This document shows positions 1 to 6,627 of a DNA stretch of 8,237 bases, one piece after another. The notes beneath the pieces were generated by a model, which was not told the origin of the DNA, made no database searches, and was given only the letters and a program-made list of their open reading frames with translations. The DNA is taken from assembly GCA_031254675.1 (NCBI GenBank), contig JAIRTV010000459.1:1-8237 (forward strand). The letters are read 5' to 3'. How positions within the stretch are numbered: position 1 is the stretch's first letter; the number at the start of each line of letters is the position of its first letter. Source of the DNA: Planctomycetaceae bacterium (GTDB lineage Bacteria; Planctomycetota; Planctomycetia; Pirellulales; Thermoguttaceae). Position numbers and translations under genes: made by a program.

Positions 1-954
1 GGAAAATCCTCCTTGAATTTGCGAACCACCTACGGTGGGAAACAAAAAAGTAACAACACAAGAAGGATACCATAACTGCCGCTTTTTCTCCATACCAATT
101 TATCTAAATTAACAACCACACTATGAACGCTAGGAAAAAATCCTTCAAAAATATTTTTCGCTAAAAATGACTTTTATTTCTCACGTTTTTCATACTAATT
201 GCCGAACGTAATGATTCCAAATCAAATAGTCTCTTGAAATCGCCAACATGTTCTACTACGATGAATCCCTTCCGATTTTGGTGATAGTCATGTCCAGTTA
301 AGATTCCAGTAATCGTCAAAATAATCTGTTGCGAATATCTAAAACACCCGCATTATAACTGGACTCTTGCAAATTTTATAACTAGTTATATCAAAAGAAC
401 TTATAATCCAATTTTGCTCAATTTTTGCACATTATAAAAAAAGACAATCATTATTGAAACGATATTTGTAAAACCTTTGATATTTCAACATATTGATTTT
501 TAGAACAAATTTTATAAACACAATATACGATACAATAATATGGCAAAATCGGTTAATTTCAATGTTTCAAACCCTTTGATTTACAGTGTGAAACACAACT
601 TTGCCAAAGTCCAGTTTCAAAGTAAAATAACAGGAATTGCCGTGTTAAAGTTATTTTGAGTTCCCAAAAGAGACGCCGATCGAATCTGTCTAGAATGTTT
701 GTATAACCATCTGGAAAACGCAACACTCGTGAATTTTATTTATGAATACTGAAATTCAAGAATAAAATCTCAAGAAAATCGCGCGGAATCATGTTTTTGA
801 AACAATTGATATTTTTTCGTTGTCATAGGCGATTTTCAAAAAAAACGAACAATTGAGAGACTCGCATCGACATGGATAATCTGTATAATTAGATTCAATT
901 TACTGTCTGAAACGTCGTTTTTCGTTCCACTTCTACAATCATGGAGAATTTTTT
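1..954. other. Long AT-rich stretch without a recognisable gene
   Basis: No reading frame of credible length or composition is seen on either strand, and no tRNA or rRNA signature. The base composition is clearly richer in A and T than the genes further right. Small symmetric elements are present: a 5-bp hairpin (CCACC-TAC-GGTGG, 26-38), a perfect 14-base palindrome TATAACTAGTTATA (377-390) and a 13-base inverted repeat ACTTTGCCAAAGT (598-610). TTATAA recurs at about 353, 376 and 401. In DNA this AT-rich these could arise by chance. The last 100 bases probably hold the promoter of the gene starting at 955. The rest could be spacer DNA or a decayed region. Confidence 0.6.
853..880 (+). promoter_or_regulatory. 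Possible sigma70-type promoter for the DUF1080 gene
   Basis: TTGAGA (853-858) and GATAAT (875-880) are separated by 16 bases, close to the usual housekeeping spacing. A second good -10-like hexamer, TATAAT, lies at 884-889 but has no good partner at the right distance. Transcription would start around 886-896, giving a 5' leader of roughly 60 bases before the ATG at 955. This is a consensus match only, and planctomycete promoters are poorly defined. Confidence 0.3.
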
Positions 955-2262
955 ATGAAAAAATTGATGACCAATTTTACAAGCAAGACAATTTATTTTG
1001 GCTTCTGTTTTCTATTTGTTTGTTCTTTTTTTCCGTTGGCGGAAGCGGCGCAGAATGTGCTTTCTCCTGAAGAAAGAGCAGAAGGATTCCAACTTCTCTT
1101 TGACGGAAAACACCTTTCGCCAAAGATATGGCAAAGTGCGATTGACGGTTACTTGGTTAAAAACGGGGCGATTGTTTGCCGTTGTCCTAAAGGGGTGAAT
1201 TTGTTGACGGCAAAAGAGTACGGTGATTTTGTGCTGCGTTTCGAATTTTTACTGCCGCCAGGCGGAAATAACGGGGTTGGTATTCGTGCCGAATCACCGA
1301 AAAAAGATGCGGTTTATCACGGCATGGAAATTCAAATACTTGATAACAATGCCAAAGAATATAAGAAATTGAAACCGTATCAATCACATGGTTCGATTTA
1401 TGGAGTTGTTCCAGCAAAACGTAACGCAGAAAAAAATGATTATCTCAAACCAATAGGAGAATGGAATGTCGAAGAAATTACCGCGTCCGGTTCGAAAATC
1501 AAAGTTGTTTTGAATGACGAAACAATTATTGACGCGGATATTTCCGAGTTCAAAGATAAATCGACACCGGACGGCAAAGCCCATCCCGGACTGCATCGTG
1601 AAAAAGGTTTTCTGGGATTTCTTGGTCATGGTTATCCGGTTTGTTTTCGTAATATTCGAGTCAAAGAACTAAATGTTTTGACCGAGAAAGAGAAAAGAGA
1701 AGGTTTTCAACTGCTTTTTGACGGCAAAACGATTTCGCCGGAGATTTGGAAAAACGATATTCAAGGTTATCCGGTTGAGAACGGCGAAATTGTGTGCCGA
1801 AAAGGTGGGACATTGGCAACACTTAAAGAGTATGGTGATTTTGATTTTCGTTTTGAATTTTTGCTTCCGCCTGGCGGCAACAGCGGTATTATGGTTCGTG
1901 GCGGTACGGAAATTCAGGTTCTTGATCATTTTCACGAACGCTATAAAGACTTAAAACCGTATCAATATCATGGTTCGATTTATTATTCGGTTCCGTCGAA
2001 ACGGGTTCCTGAGAAGAACGATTTTCACAGACCGGTGGGACAATGGAATTACGAAGAGATTATTGTACGCGGCACACAGTTCAAGGTGATCTTGAACAAC
2101 GAAACCATTCTTGAAGCCGATGTTGCGGAACTCAAAGGCAAACCGTCCATGGACGGCAAGGAACATCCTGAGTTACAAAATCTCAACGGTTCTCTTGGAT
2201 TTCTTGGTCATGAAGATCCGGTTCGGTTTCGCAATATTCGTGTCAAAGAATTACAAAAATAA
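955..2262 (+). CDS. Secreted protein with two tandem DUF1080 (3-keto-disaccharide hydrolase-like) domains
   Basis: This 435-residue protein starts at ATG 955, supported by GGAGA at 943-947 with 7 bases of spacing. Residues 1-32 form a signal peptide (KK near the start, a hydrophobic core, then an AEA-A cleavage site), so it acts in the periplasm or outside the cell. Two homologous domains follow, about 36-239 and 241-434. Each carries FQLLFDGK (45-52, 251-258), a PPGGN turn (101-105, 305-309), EIQxLD (125-130, 319-324), KPYQxHGSIY (140-149, 334-343), a GEWN/GQWN motif and a C-terminal GFLGH..PV.FRNIRVKEL. This pattern is the jelly-roll DUF1080 family (PF06439), some members of which hydrolyse 3-keto-glycosides. 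Domain 2 lacks the loop at about 112-118 of domain 1. Most family members have one such domain, so this looks like an internal duplication. The substrate cannot be read from the sequence. No partner oxidoreductase is visible nearby. Confidence 0.88.
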   Translation: MKKLMTNFTSKTIYFGFCFLFVCSFFPLAEAAQNVLSPEERAEGFQLLFDGKHLSPKIWQSAIDGYLVKNGAIVCRCPKGVNLLTAKEYGDFVLRFEFLLPPGGNNGVGIRAESPKKDAVYHGMEIQILDNNAKEYKKLKPYQSHGSIYGVVPAKRNAEKNDYLKPIGEWNVEEITASGSKIKVVLNDETIIDADISEFKDKSTPDGKAHPGLHREKGFLGFLGHGYPVCFRNIRVKELNVLTEKEKREGFQLLFDGKTISPEIWKNDIQGYPVENGEIVCRKGGTLATLKEYGDFDFRFEFLLPPGGNSGIMVRGGTEIQVLDHFHERYKDLKPYQYHGSIYYSVPSKRVPEKNDFHRPVGQWNYEEIIVRGTQFKVILNNETILEADVAELKGKPSMDGKEHPELQNLNGSLGFLGHEDPVRFRNIRVKELQK

Positions 2263-2303
2263 AAAACGCTCTCCATTGTTGTCCTGCGAGGAGATTCATG
2301 TTA

Positions 2304-2331
2304 TTAGCCGTAAGCTTTCGCCTACGGTTAA
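2304..2331. repeat. Imperfect hairpin between convergent genes
   Basis: TTAGCCGTAAGC (2304-2315) and GCCTACGGTTAA (2320-2331) can form a 12-bp stem with one wobble and one mismatch. The loop is TTTC on the plus strand and GAAA, a stable tetraloop, on the minus strand. It lies 42 bases past the stop of the DUF1080 gene and 187 bases past the end of the convergent membrane-protein gene. No T-run follows on either strand, so a classical intrinsic terminator is unlikely. It may be a transcript-end structure for one or both genes, or a copy of a dispersed intergenic hairpin. The rest of 2263-2517 shows nothing convincing. Confidence 0.45.
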
Positions 2332-2517
2332 GACGACACTTGATTGGTTTTGCAATTCTTCCAACCGACAGTTAATATTACAATTTCTGAGGTTCTTTTC
2401 CAGAAAGATCAAGACCGTCTTGCAATTCAATTTTTTTCATTAGTTTTATCTAACATTAATATCCATGCATCATCTGGAATAGGGAAGAGTGGTTACTTGT
2501 TTGCGAATGTGGGACAT

Positions 2518-3237
2518 TTATTTTGGTGTTTCTTCGTTTGATGTTCTGGTGGTGTTATTTGTTTTTTCGTTTCCGTTGTTGGCGGCGTTGTCAATAAAAG
2601 AGGTAAGCGGTTCGCCATTGCCGATTCGTTGCAAAATGTCGCAAAGATCTTTGAGTTCTTCTTCATCTTGCATGGTGTATAAAATTTCACCGCGATTTTT
2701 TTCCTCCATTGCCAACAACATTGTCAAAACACGTTGGATTGCTCCGTCTTTGAGAAGACGACGAATGACTTCTTTGGCTTGTGCCGGCTCCATATTTTCA
2801 AGCAACCGCGTTTCTTCTGCCAACCCTGCTTCGCCGGCTTTCTTTTTTTCTTCCGCGAGTCTTTTTTCAAACGCTTTAATTAGGGAATCGTTTTGGGGTT
2901 CGGGTTTTGTTTCCGGCGTGGGAGCTTCAACCGGCGGCGGAGAGAGGACTGCAATTGTTTTTTCAACAGACTCGCGTTGAAATTCCTCTTCCCGAGTTCG
3001 TTTGGCACGATGCTCCAAAACTTCCTCGTAACTCATTGCCGCAATTCGATCTTCGACCGCCTGGTGAATATCGGCAATCTCAAACCCTTGAGCCACAGCA
3101 AGCATTTTTATCCATTTTGCGTGGTCGATCTGCCACGCATATTTCAAGTAAGCGCCCAAAATAACCGCCGCCAAAAACATACTCGTACAACCATAAAGCG
3201 CCAATGTTCCTGTCATTTTCAATAGTTTATCCAACAT
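2518..3237 (-). CDS. Membrane-anchored coiled-coil protein with MotE/MgtE-N-like helical domain
   Basis: This 239-residue protein has a short N-terminal stretch, one transmembrane helix at about residues 10-32, a charged helical region (about 52-95), a Pro-rich linker (about 99-115) and a Lys/Glu-rich coiled coil (about 117-150). Residues 145-205 then show the pattern LLENMEP..AKEVIRRLL...AIQRVLTMLLAMEEK..GEILYTM. This resembles the repeated helices of the MgtE N-domain and of MotE, the flagellar stator chaperone-like family. The tail (218-239) is rich in Asn and Thr. The predicted topology is inner-membrane anchor with a soluble domain. The MotE resemblance is from the repeat pattern only. 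No flagellar gene lies in the window, so a flagellar role is a guess and conserved unknown function is equally fair. The ATG at 3237 is preceded by AAGGG (3241-3245), an unusually close ribosome-binding match. The gene stands alone and converges on the DUF1080 gene. Confidence 0.72.
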   Translation of the reverse strand: MLDKLLKMTGTLALYGCTSMFLAAVILGAYLKYAWQIDHAKWIKMLAVAQGFEIADIHQAVEDRIAAMSYEEVLEHRAKRTREEEFQRESVEKTIAVLSPPPVEAPTPETKPEPQNDSLIKAFEKRLAEEKKKAGEAGLAEETRLLENMEPAQAKEVIRRLLKDGAIQRVLTMLLAMEEKNRGEILYTMQDEEELKDLCDILQRIGNGEPLTSFIDNAANNGNEKTNNTTRTSNEETPK

Positions 3238-3453
3238 TTGCCCTTACCCGATGCCTTTATCCTAAAAATTTTTTCAATGATTGCTCTTGTTCTGATTTTG
3301 CGAAACGCATGAGACAACCCATTCGTACCAAGACAAAATCAACTCAAACCGCTAGTGTAAGCCAACACTTCCAACATGATTATTTTATCACCTCATCAAG
3401 ATTAGAGGCAAGTACCCATCATTTTTCGACAAAATAGACCTTTTCTGTAAGCG

Positions 3454-3497
3454 TTCGCGGTCATTGTCTCTAATGACAATGACCATTGTTCTGCGAA
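3454..3497. repeat. Perfect 10-bp hairpin with an outer stem
   Basis: GGTCATTGTC (3459-3468) and GACAATGACC (3475-3484) are perfect reverse complements around a 6-base loop, TCTAAT. Directly outside, TTCGC (3454-3458) can pair with GCGAA (3493-3497) if ATTGTTCT is bulged out. No T-run follows on either strand, so this is not a simple terminator. It lies more than 200 bases upstream of the minus-strand gene and about 570 upstream of the hydrolase. It could be a structured RNA element, a protein-binding site or a remnant of a small repeat. Confidence 0.5.
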
Positions 3498-3930
3498 TGA
3501 CCAAGAGACGGGAAGTACCGAACAGACGAAAAAACTAGAAAAAAAGAATATCAGTTTTGATGAAAATTCTTGACGATTTGACCACCGCAAACAAAAACCA
3601 AATGAGTTGTTCGGGAACCCGAATGAGGGGATCTAAGAACATCATTCCTCTTTCGATATTATTAAGTCAGAGAAAAAGGTCTGATAGTAAAATCATCCAT
3701 CTTAACAAAACACATAAGAATTCCGAACTGATTGAGTTTCCTATGATCTCAAAGGTAACCACTTACAAAAAATTGAGGGTTGGTGTTGACGGGTATTTTG
3801 CGTTTTGCTAATATGATCATTGTTCACTTGGGATGAGTTGCAACTCCAGAAACGATTCATCGCAGAACAAAACAAATTAATTGAAAAATTGAAGAAGAAA
3901 TTGACCAACAACCAAAAACAAAAATTTGGT

Positions 3931-3972
3931 AATATTGCGGCAATATTTTATCGGACTGATTTTATCGGACAG
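3931..3972. promoter_or_regulatory. Operator-like palindrome overlapping a 14-base tandem repeat
   Basis: AATATTGC-G-GCAATATT (3931-3947) is a perfect inverted repeat with 8-base arms around one central base. Overlapping its end are two head-to-tail copies of a 14-base unit, ATTTTATCGGACTG (3945-3958) and ATTTTATCGGACAG (3959-3972), differing at one base. The cluster ends 91 bases before the probable start of the hydrolase gene. It is therefore well placed to bind a regulator of that gene, either as a dimer site on the palindrome or as repeated sites. Regulatory function is inferred from layout alone. Confidence 0.4.
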
Positions 3973-4063
3973 CGAATCCCGATTTTTTTCAACTAGAACA
4001 TGGAACACTTTCAACAGTAACGGTATTTCTTGTTACTATAACAGAAACCTCAAAACCATTTTA

Positions 4064-4930
4064 ATGACTATGACACAAAACATTTTGTTTACATTTTTTG
4101 CTGTATCAATTTTTTTGGCAACAATTTTTCCAATAGCAATGGTTGTTGCGCAACAGGATGATTTTAAGGCTGTTGCGATTAATGAAATTGTTCGCGATAT
4201 GGACGCGAAAATTTTTGCATCGGCAGATTCTGCAACGGTTAAAAAGTATTTACCGACGGGTGGTGCGTCGTCAAGTATGTCGTCCTTCGTTCTTTTTGCG
4301 GGCGATGATGTTGTGTTGATTGATGCGGGGCTTGGCGGTTCTCAATGGGTCAAAGCGTTGAGTGATCTTGGTGTCGAACCGGAAAAAATCAAATTGATTC
4401 TGTTGACTCACATGCACAGCGATCATATTGGCGGTTTGCTGAACGGCAATAGCCGACGTTTTCCCAATGCCGTGATTTTGAGTTCGAAATTGGAGTACGA
4501 TTATTGGCTTCCCCAGAACGGCAAAGCCAGAAATGCCCAACTCGAAAAAATCAAAACAGTTTACGGTAATGATTTTTCAAAAACGTTTGAATTTGACGAA
4601 CAAGTTTTCGAGAATGCTTTGATCAAGATTAAGGCTCTTAATGCGGTTGGTCATACGCCGGGTCATACGGTATTTTTGGTGGAATCATTGAAGAGTCGGT
4701 TATTGATTGTTGGCGATTTACTTCATGCGGCGGCGTTACAATTTCCCGCTCCTGATATTTGTTCCAGTTACGATATGGAGCCGAAAGCCACCGTAGCGTC
4801 ACGAAAACGTATTCTGGATTTTGCTGTTAAGCAAAATATTCTGATTGGAGGAATGCATTTCCCTGTTCCCAATATCGGTACCGTCAAAAGTAATACTCAA
4901 GGCGGTTACGAATTTTTTCCTGTGAAATAA
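4064..4930 (+). CDS. Secreted metallo-beta-lactamase-fold hydrolase (methyl parathion hydrolase/AHL lactonase-like)
   Basis: From ATG 4064 the protein has 288 residues. Residues 1-30 look like a signal peptide with cleavage after VVA, before QQDD, so it works outside the cytoplasm. The metal site of the fold is complete: VLIDAG (83-88), HMHSDH (H116, H118, D120, H121), GHTPGH (H197 as the expected ligand), VGD (D218) and GMHFP (H265). The stretch GDLLHAAALQFPAP, followed by YDM.P.A...R and GGMHFPVPNIG, resembles methyl parathion hydrolase-type enzymes and lactonase relatives more than true beta-lactamases. It therefore probably hydrolyses an ester or lactone with two metal ions. The substrate is unknown. 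The frame stays open back to a TTG at 3926, but that extension crosses the palindrome and tandem repeat and would bury the signal peptide. ATG 4070 is also possible. None of these starts has a clear ribosome-binding site, and the signal peptide's first residues lack the usual Lys or Arg. The gene converges on the porin ending at 5026. Confidence 0.85.
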   Translation: MTMTQNILFTFFAVSIFLATIFPIAMVVAQQDDFKAVAINEIVRDMDAKIFASADSATVKKYLPTGGASSSMSSFVLFAGDDVVLIDAGLGGSQWVKALSDLGVEPEKIKLILLTHMHSDHIGGLLNGNSRRFPNAVILSSKLEYDYWLPQNGKARNAQLEKIKTVYGNDFSKTFEFDEQVFENALIKIKALNAVGHTPGHTVFLVESLKSRLLIVGDLLHAAALQFPAPDICSSYDMEPKATVASRKRILDFAVKQNILIGGMHFPVPNIGTVKSNTQGGYEFFPVK

Positions 4931-4958
4931 AATATCCGATTATTTTATTTCACGTTTT
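4922..4958 (+). terminator. Hairpin terminator overlapping the hydrolase stop codon
   Basis: GTGAAATAAAATA (4922-4934) and TATTTTATTTCAC (4941-4953) are a perfect 13-bp inverted repeat around TCCGAT, followed by G and TTTT. The left arm contains the TAA stop codon (4928-4930), so coding sequence and transcript-end structure overlap. The stem has only three G-C pairs and the T-run is short, so efficiency may be modest. The same hairpin could serve the convergent porin transcript, although no T-run follows on the minus strand. Confidence 0.55.
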
Positions 4959-5025
4959 GAGTGGATTCTATTGTTATTCCTGCTGATGTTGTACGCGCCG
5001 TGTGGTACGAGTTGTGTTAATAGTT

Positions 5026-6372
5026 TTAAAACAGATACACAAATCCACATCCGGCTGAAAATTGTTCACGTTTATTGCTGCGATTAAATGGACGTGAGTC
5101 TGCCGCATAATCGTAACGAAGTTCGGGTCGGATATTGAGACGGCGGTACGGTGTCCAATTCATCCCAAGTGTTACACTGTACAGATCGCCAATGTAATTG
5201 CCGGTAAACGGTCGTGAAAAACCGGAATCGTCCATCCATTGATTAGCGTGAATTTGATCAAACCGAAGCCCAATTTTCCAATATCGATCAATCCGAAACG
5301 TTAAATAATGCGCTGTACCAAAATAAGTTGCGTCCGAAGCCGTGCGTTTACCGTTACGGCTTCCAAGATTCCATTGGAATGTGTAATACCAACGCGGCGA
5401 AATCATCCAGTTCACCGCAAACGTATGTTGAAATATCGTACCGCCTTGATGATATTCGCCGTTTTTGTAACGACCATTGCCAAGACTGGCGGCATAGGTT
5501 GTGTACCAAACGGAAATCGACGGAATCGGACGCCAGTAGATACCGCCAAGAAAACCATGATCGCCAAAATCATTACGGAAACTATTGTCTGCTCCCTGAA
5601 CATAGCCCAAATTAAACCAGAGATTCGGTTTGTAACGATATTCTGCCAAAACGCCGCTGTGTGTTTGCGGTTCGGTGTAAAATAAGTTGGAATGACTGTA
5701 AAATGTTGTTTTGGACGCTTCGAGTTGTTCCACTCCGAGAAGTGTTTCAAATTTACCAATTTTGAACGACCAATTCCGATATCCCAACAATCCGTAAATT
5801 TGCGGTACTGAAACATAATAATCACGAGCATGCCCTCGATAGTCAAACGAAGCATCGCCGTAACTTTGCGATAACCACGCATCACTGCCAAACAGAAAAT
5901 CCGTTTTAAATCCCCAATCAAAACCACGACGTGTATCAATATCTCGTTTTAAACCGATCCAAAGTTGGTTGAGCATTGGATTTGCCGACTGAACATTGCC
6001 AAGCAACGCGGAATTGCCGGTGTTCGGAATTTGATAATCTTCACGATGTCCATCTCGCGATATTGTACTGAAATGTTGGTTTGTGTTTCCTTCGCTGTTG
6101 AAATAGAATCCGCCTTCAACCCAACCATAAAATTGAAGACGTTTCCAAAACAAAAATATTTCTGCACAAGAAACGGGTTGATGCTGTTGATGTAATTCGT
6201 TACGTGGATTAACAAAAACCTGTCGATCCAGACAACTAGGCGAATCAAGATGCCGCGCAATATAACCCGGTATCGAATAAGTTGTTGTTGCGCTGAATTG
6301 TTCTGACCGAAGTTCTCCGGCACAGACGACAAACAAAACATACAAAAAACAAAAAGTCAATGTTTTTTTCAC
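5026..6372 (-). CDS. Outer-membrane beta-barrel porin, BBP2 (OmpL-like) family
   Basis: The chosen start is GTG at 6370-6372, which gives 448 residues beginning VKKTLTFCFLYVLFVV, a proper signal peptide. It is preceded by AAGGAGA with 6 bases of spacing. The frame runs open 31 codons further upstream, but that part would cross a terminator and bury the signal peptide. After a linker comes YGWVEGGFY.NSEGN (from residue 82), typical of BBP2 barrels. DWGFKTDFLFGSDAWLSQSYG and KIGKFETLLGVE (204-215) follow, then alternating aromatic strands, RPELRYDYAA and a C-terminal Phe, the usual signal for outer-membrane insertion. The role is probably a diffusion or substrate-selective pore. Cysteines occur at about 47 and 69 in the linker and one near the last strand. 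It is a paralog of the porin at 6628-7986, on the same strand 255 bases downstream, with the same order of conserved blocks throughout. Confidence 0.87.
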   Translation of the reverse strand: MKKTLTFCFLYVLFVVCAGELRSEQFSATTTYSIPGYIARHLDSPSCLDRQVFVNPRNELHQQHQPVSCAEIFLFWKRLQFYGWVEGGFYFNSEGNTNQHFSTISRDGHREDYQIPNTGNSALLGNVQSANPMLNQLWIGLKRDIDTRRGFDWGFKTDFLFGSDAWLSQSYGDASFDYRGHARDYYVSVPQIYGLLGYRNWSFKIGKFETLLGVEQLEASKTTFYSHSNLFYTEPQTHSGVLAEYRYKPNLWFNLGYVQGADNSFRNDFGDHGFLGGIYWRPIPSISVWYTTYAASLGNGRYKNGEYHQGGTIFQHTFAVNWMISPRWYYTFQWNLGSRNGKRTASDATYFGTAHYLTFRIDRYWKIGLRFDQIHANQWMDDSGFSRPFTGNYIGDLYSVTLGMNWTPYRRLNIRPELRYDYAADSRPFNRSNKREQFSAGCGFVYLF

Positions 6373-6378
6373 GGTAAT

Positions 6379-6385
6379 TCTCCTT
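6379..6385 (-). promoter_or_regulatory. Ribosome-binding site fixing the GTG start of the downstream porin
   Basis: On the minus strand AAGGAGA is followed by ATTACC and then the GTG at 6372-6370. Match and spacing are both near ideal, which decides the start against the longer open frame. CCTTT just upstream could pair with AAAGG of this site as a weak 5-bp hairpin. Confidence 0.75.
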
Positions 6386-6406
6386 TCGGAAAAAAGGGGG
6401 GGATGG

Positions 6407-6434
6407 ATAATAAAGGTACTCCCGTTACCGTAAA
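6407..6434 (-). promoter_or_regulatory. Possible promoter of the downstream porin
   Basis: On the minus strand TTTACG (6434-6429) and TATTAT (6412-6407) are 16 bases apart, a partial match to the housekeeping consensus. The -35 element would overlap the T-run of the terminator. Transcription would then start around the run of seven C at 6402-6396, giving a short leader before the GTG. A promoter past the terminator is expected if the two porins are separately transcribed, but the match is modest. Confidence 0.25.
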
Positions 6435-6476
6435 AAAAACGGCAACGGACTGTCTCAACAGGCAATCCATTGCCGT
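6432..6476 (-). terminator. Strong intrinsic terminator between the two porin genes
   Basis: Read on the minus strand, ACGGCAATGGA (6476-6466) pairs with TCCGTTGCCGT (6449-6439) over 11 bp with one wobble. An inner CTGT-TGAG-ACAG stem-loop sits in the middle, and a run of eight T (6439-6432) begins at the last base of the stem. It is about 150 bases past the stop of the upstream porin and 60 bases before the GTG of the next. The simplest reading is the end of the upstream porin transcript. It could also act as an attenuator in the leader of the downstream porin. The 6478-6627 stretch before it holds only a weak inverted repeat, ACATT-CGA-AATGT (6514-6526). Confidence 0.8.
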
Positions 6477-6627
6477 AACTCTTTTCATAAACTGAAACTA
6501 ATTCAACTGAAACACATTCGAAATGTTGTCACTTTCTATTGTCGGTTAATGTAATATTATTTTCTTTTTGCGTAAATTGTTGTGTTAAAGGACAAAATAA
6601 AAATTACGTAAACTTCAAACGAAATTC

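Larger units (their letters stand above)
3238..4063. other. Intergenic region with several inverted repeats, no convincing gene
   Basis: This is the divergent region between the minus-strand membrane-protein gene and the plus-strand hydrolase gene, so promoters for both should be here. Reading frames exist (for example 3557-3811 from a TTG) but they have no ribosome-binding site and no recognisable protein character. Clear symmetric elements are the hairpin at 3454-3497, TTCGGG-AA-CCCGAA (3610-3623), the perfect palindrome GAGTTGCAACTC (3835-3846), the palindrome and tandem repeat at 3931-3972, and AGTAAC/GTTACT arms at about 4016-4037. A possible -10 hexamer TATAAC lies at 4037-4042, without a good -35. 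Confidence 0.55.

Noticed and set aside
353..437. Recurring TTATAA with a palindrome as origin-like iterons
   Set aside because: Spacing is irregular, the units are short and AT-rich, and there are no DnaA boxes or replication gene nearby.
2410..2437. CAAGA-CCG-TCTTG hairpin followed by seven T as a terminator of the DUF1080 gene
   Set aside because: The stem is only 5 bp and the T-run starts eight bases after it, too far for a normal intrinsic terminator.
3557..3811. 84-residue open frame in the intergenic region
   Set aside because: TTG start, no ribosome-binding site, no recognisable protein features, and composition like the surrounding non-coding DNA.
3926..4063. N-terminal extension of the hydrolase from a TTG
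   Set aside because: It crosses the palindrome and tandem repeat, has no ribosome-binding site, and would place 46 residues before a normal-looking signal peptide.
5308..5939. Open frames on both strands inside the porin genes
   Set aside because: They are shadows of the porin frames with odd residue composition. The porin reading is supported by family motifs along its whole length.
6396..6402. Run of seven C (minus strand) as a phase-variable tract in the porin leader
   Set aside because: The tract is short, lies outside the coding frame, and nothing shows length variation.
6373..6465. N-terminal extension of the downstream porin by 31 codons from a TTG
   Set aside because: It would be translated across the terminator hairpin and T-run, would bury the signal peptide, and has no ribosome-binding site. 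The GTG at 6372 has a near-ideal one.
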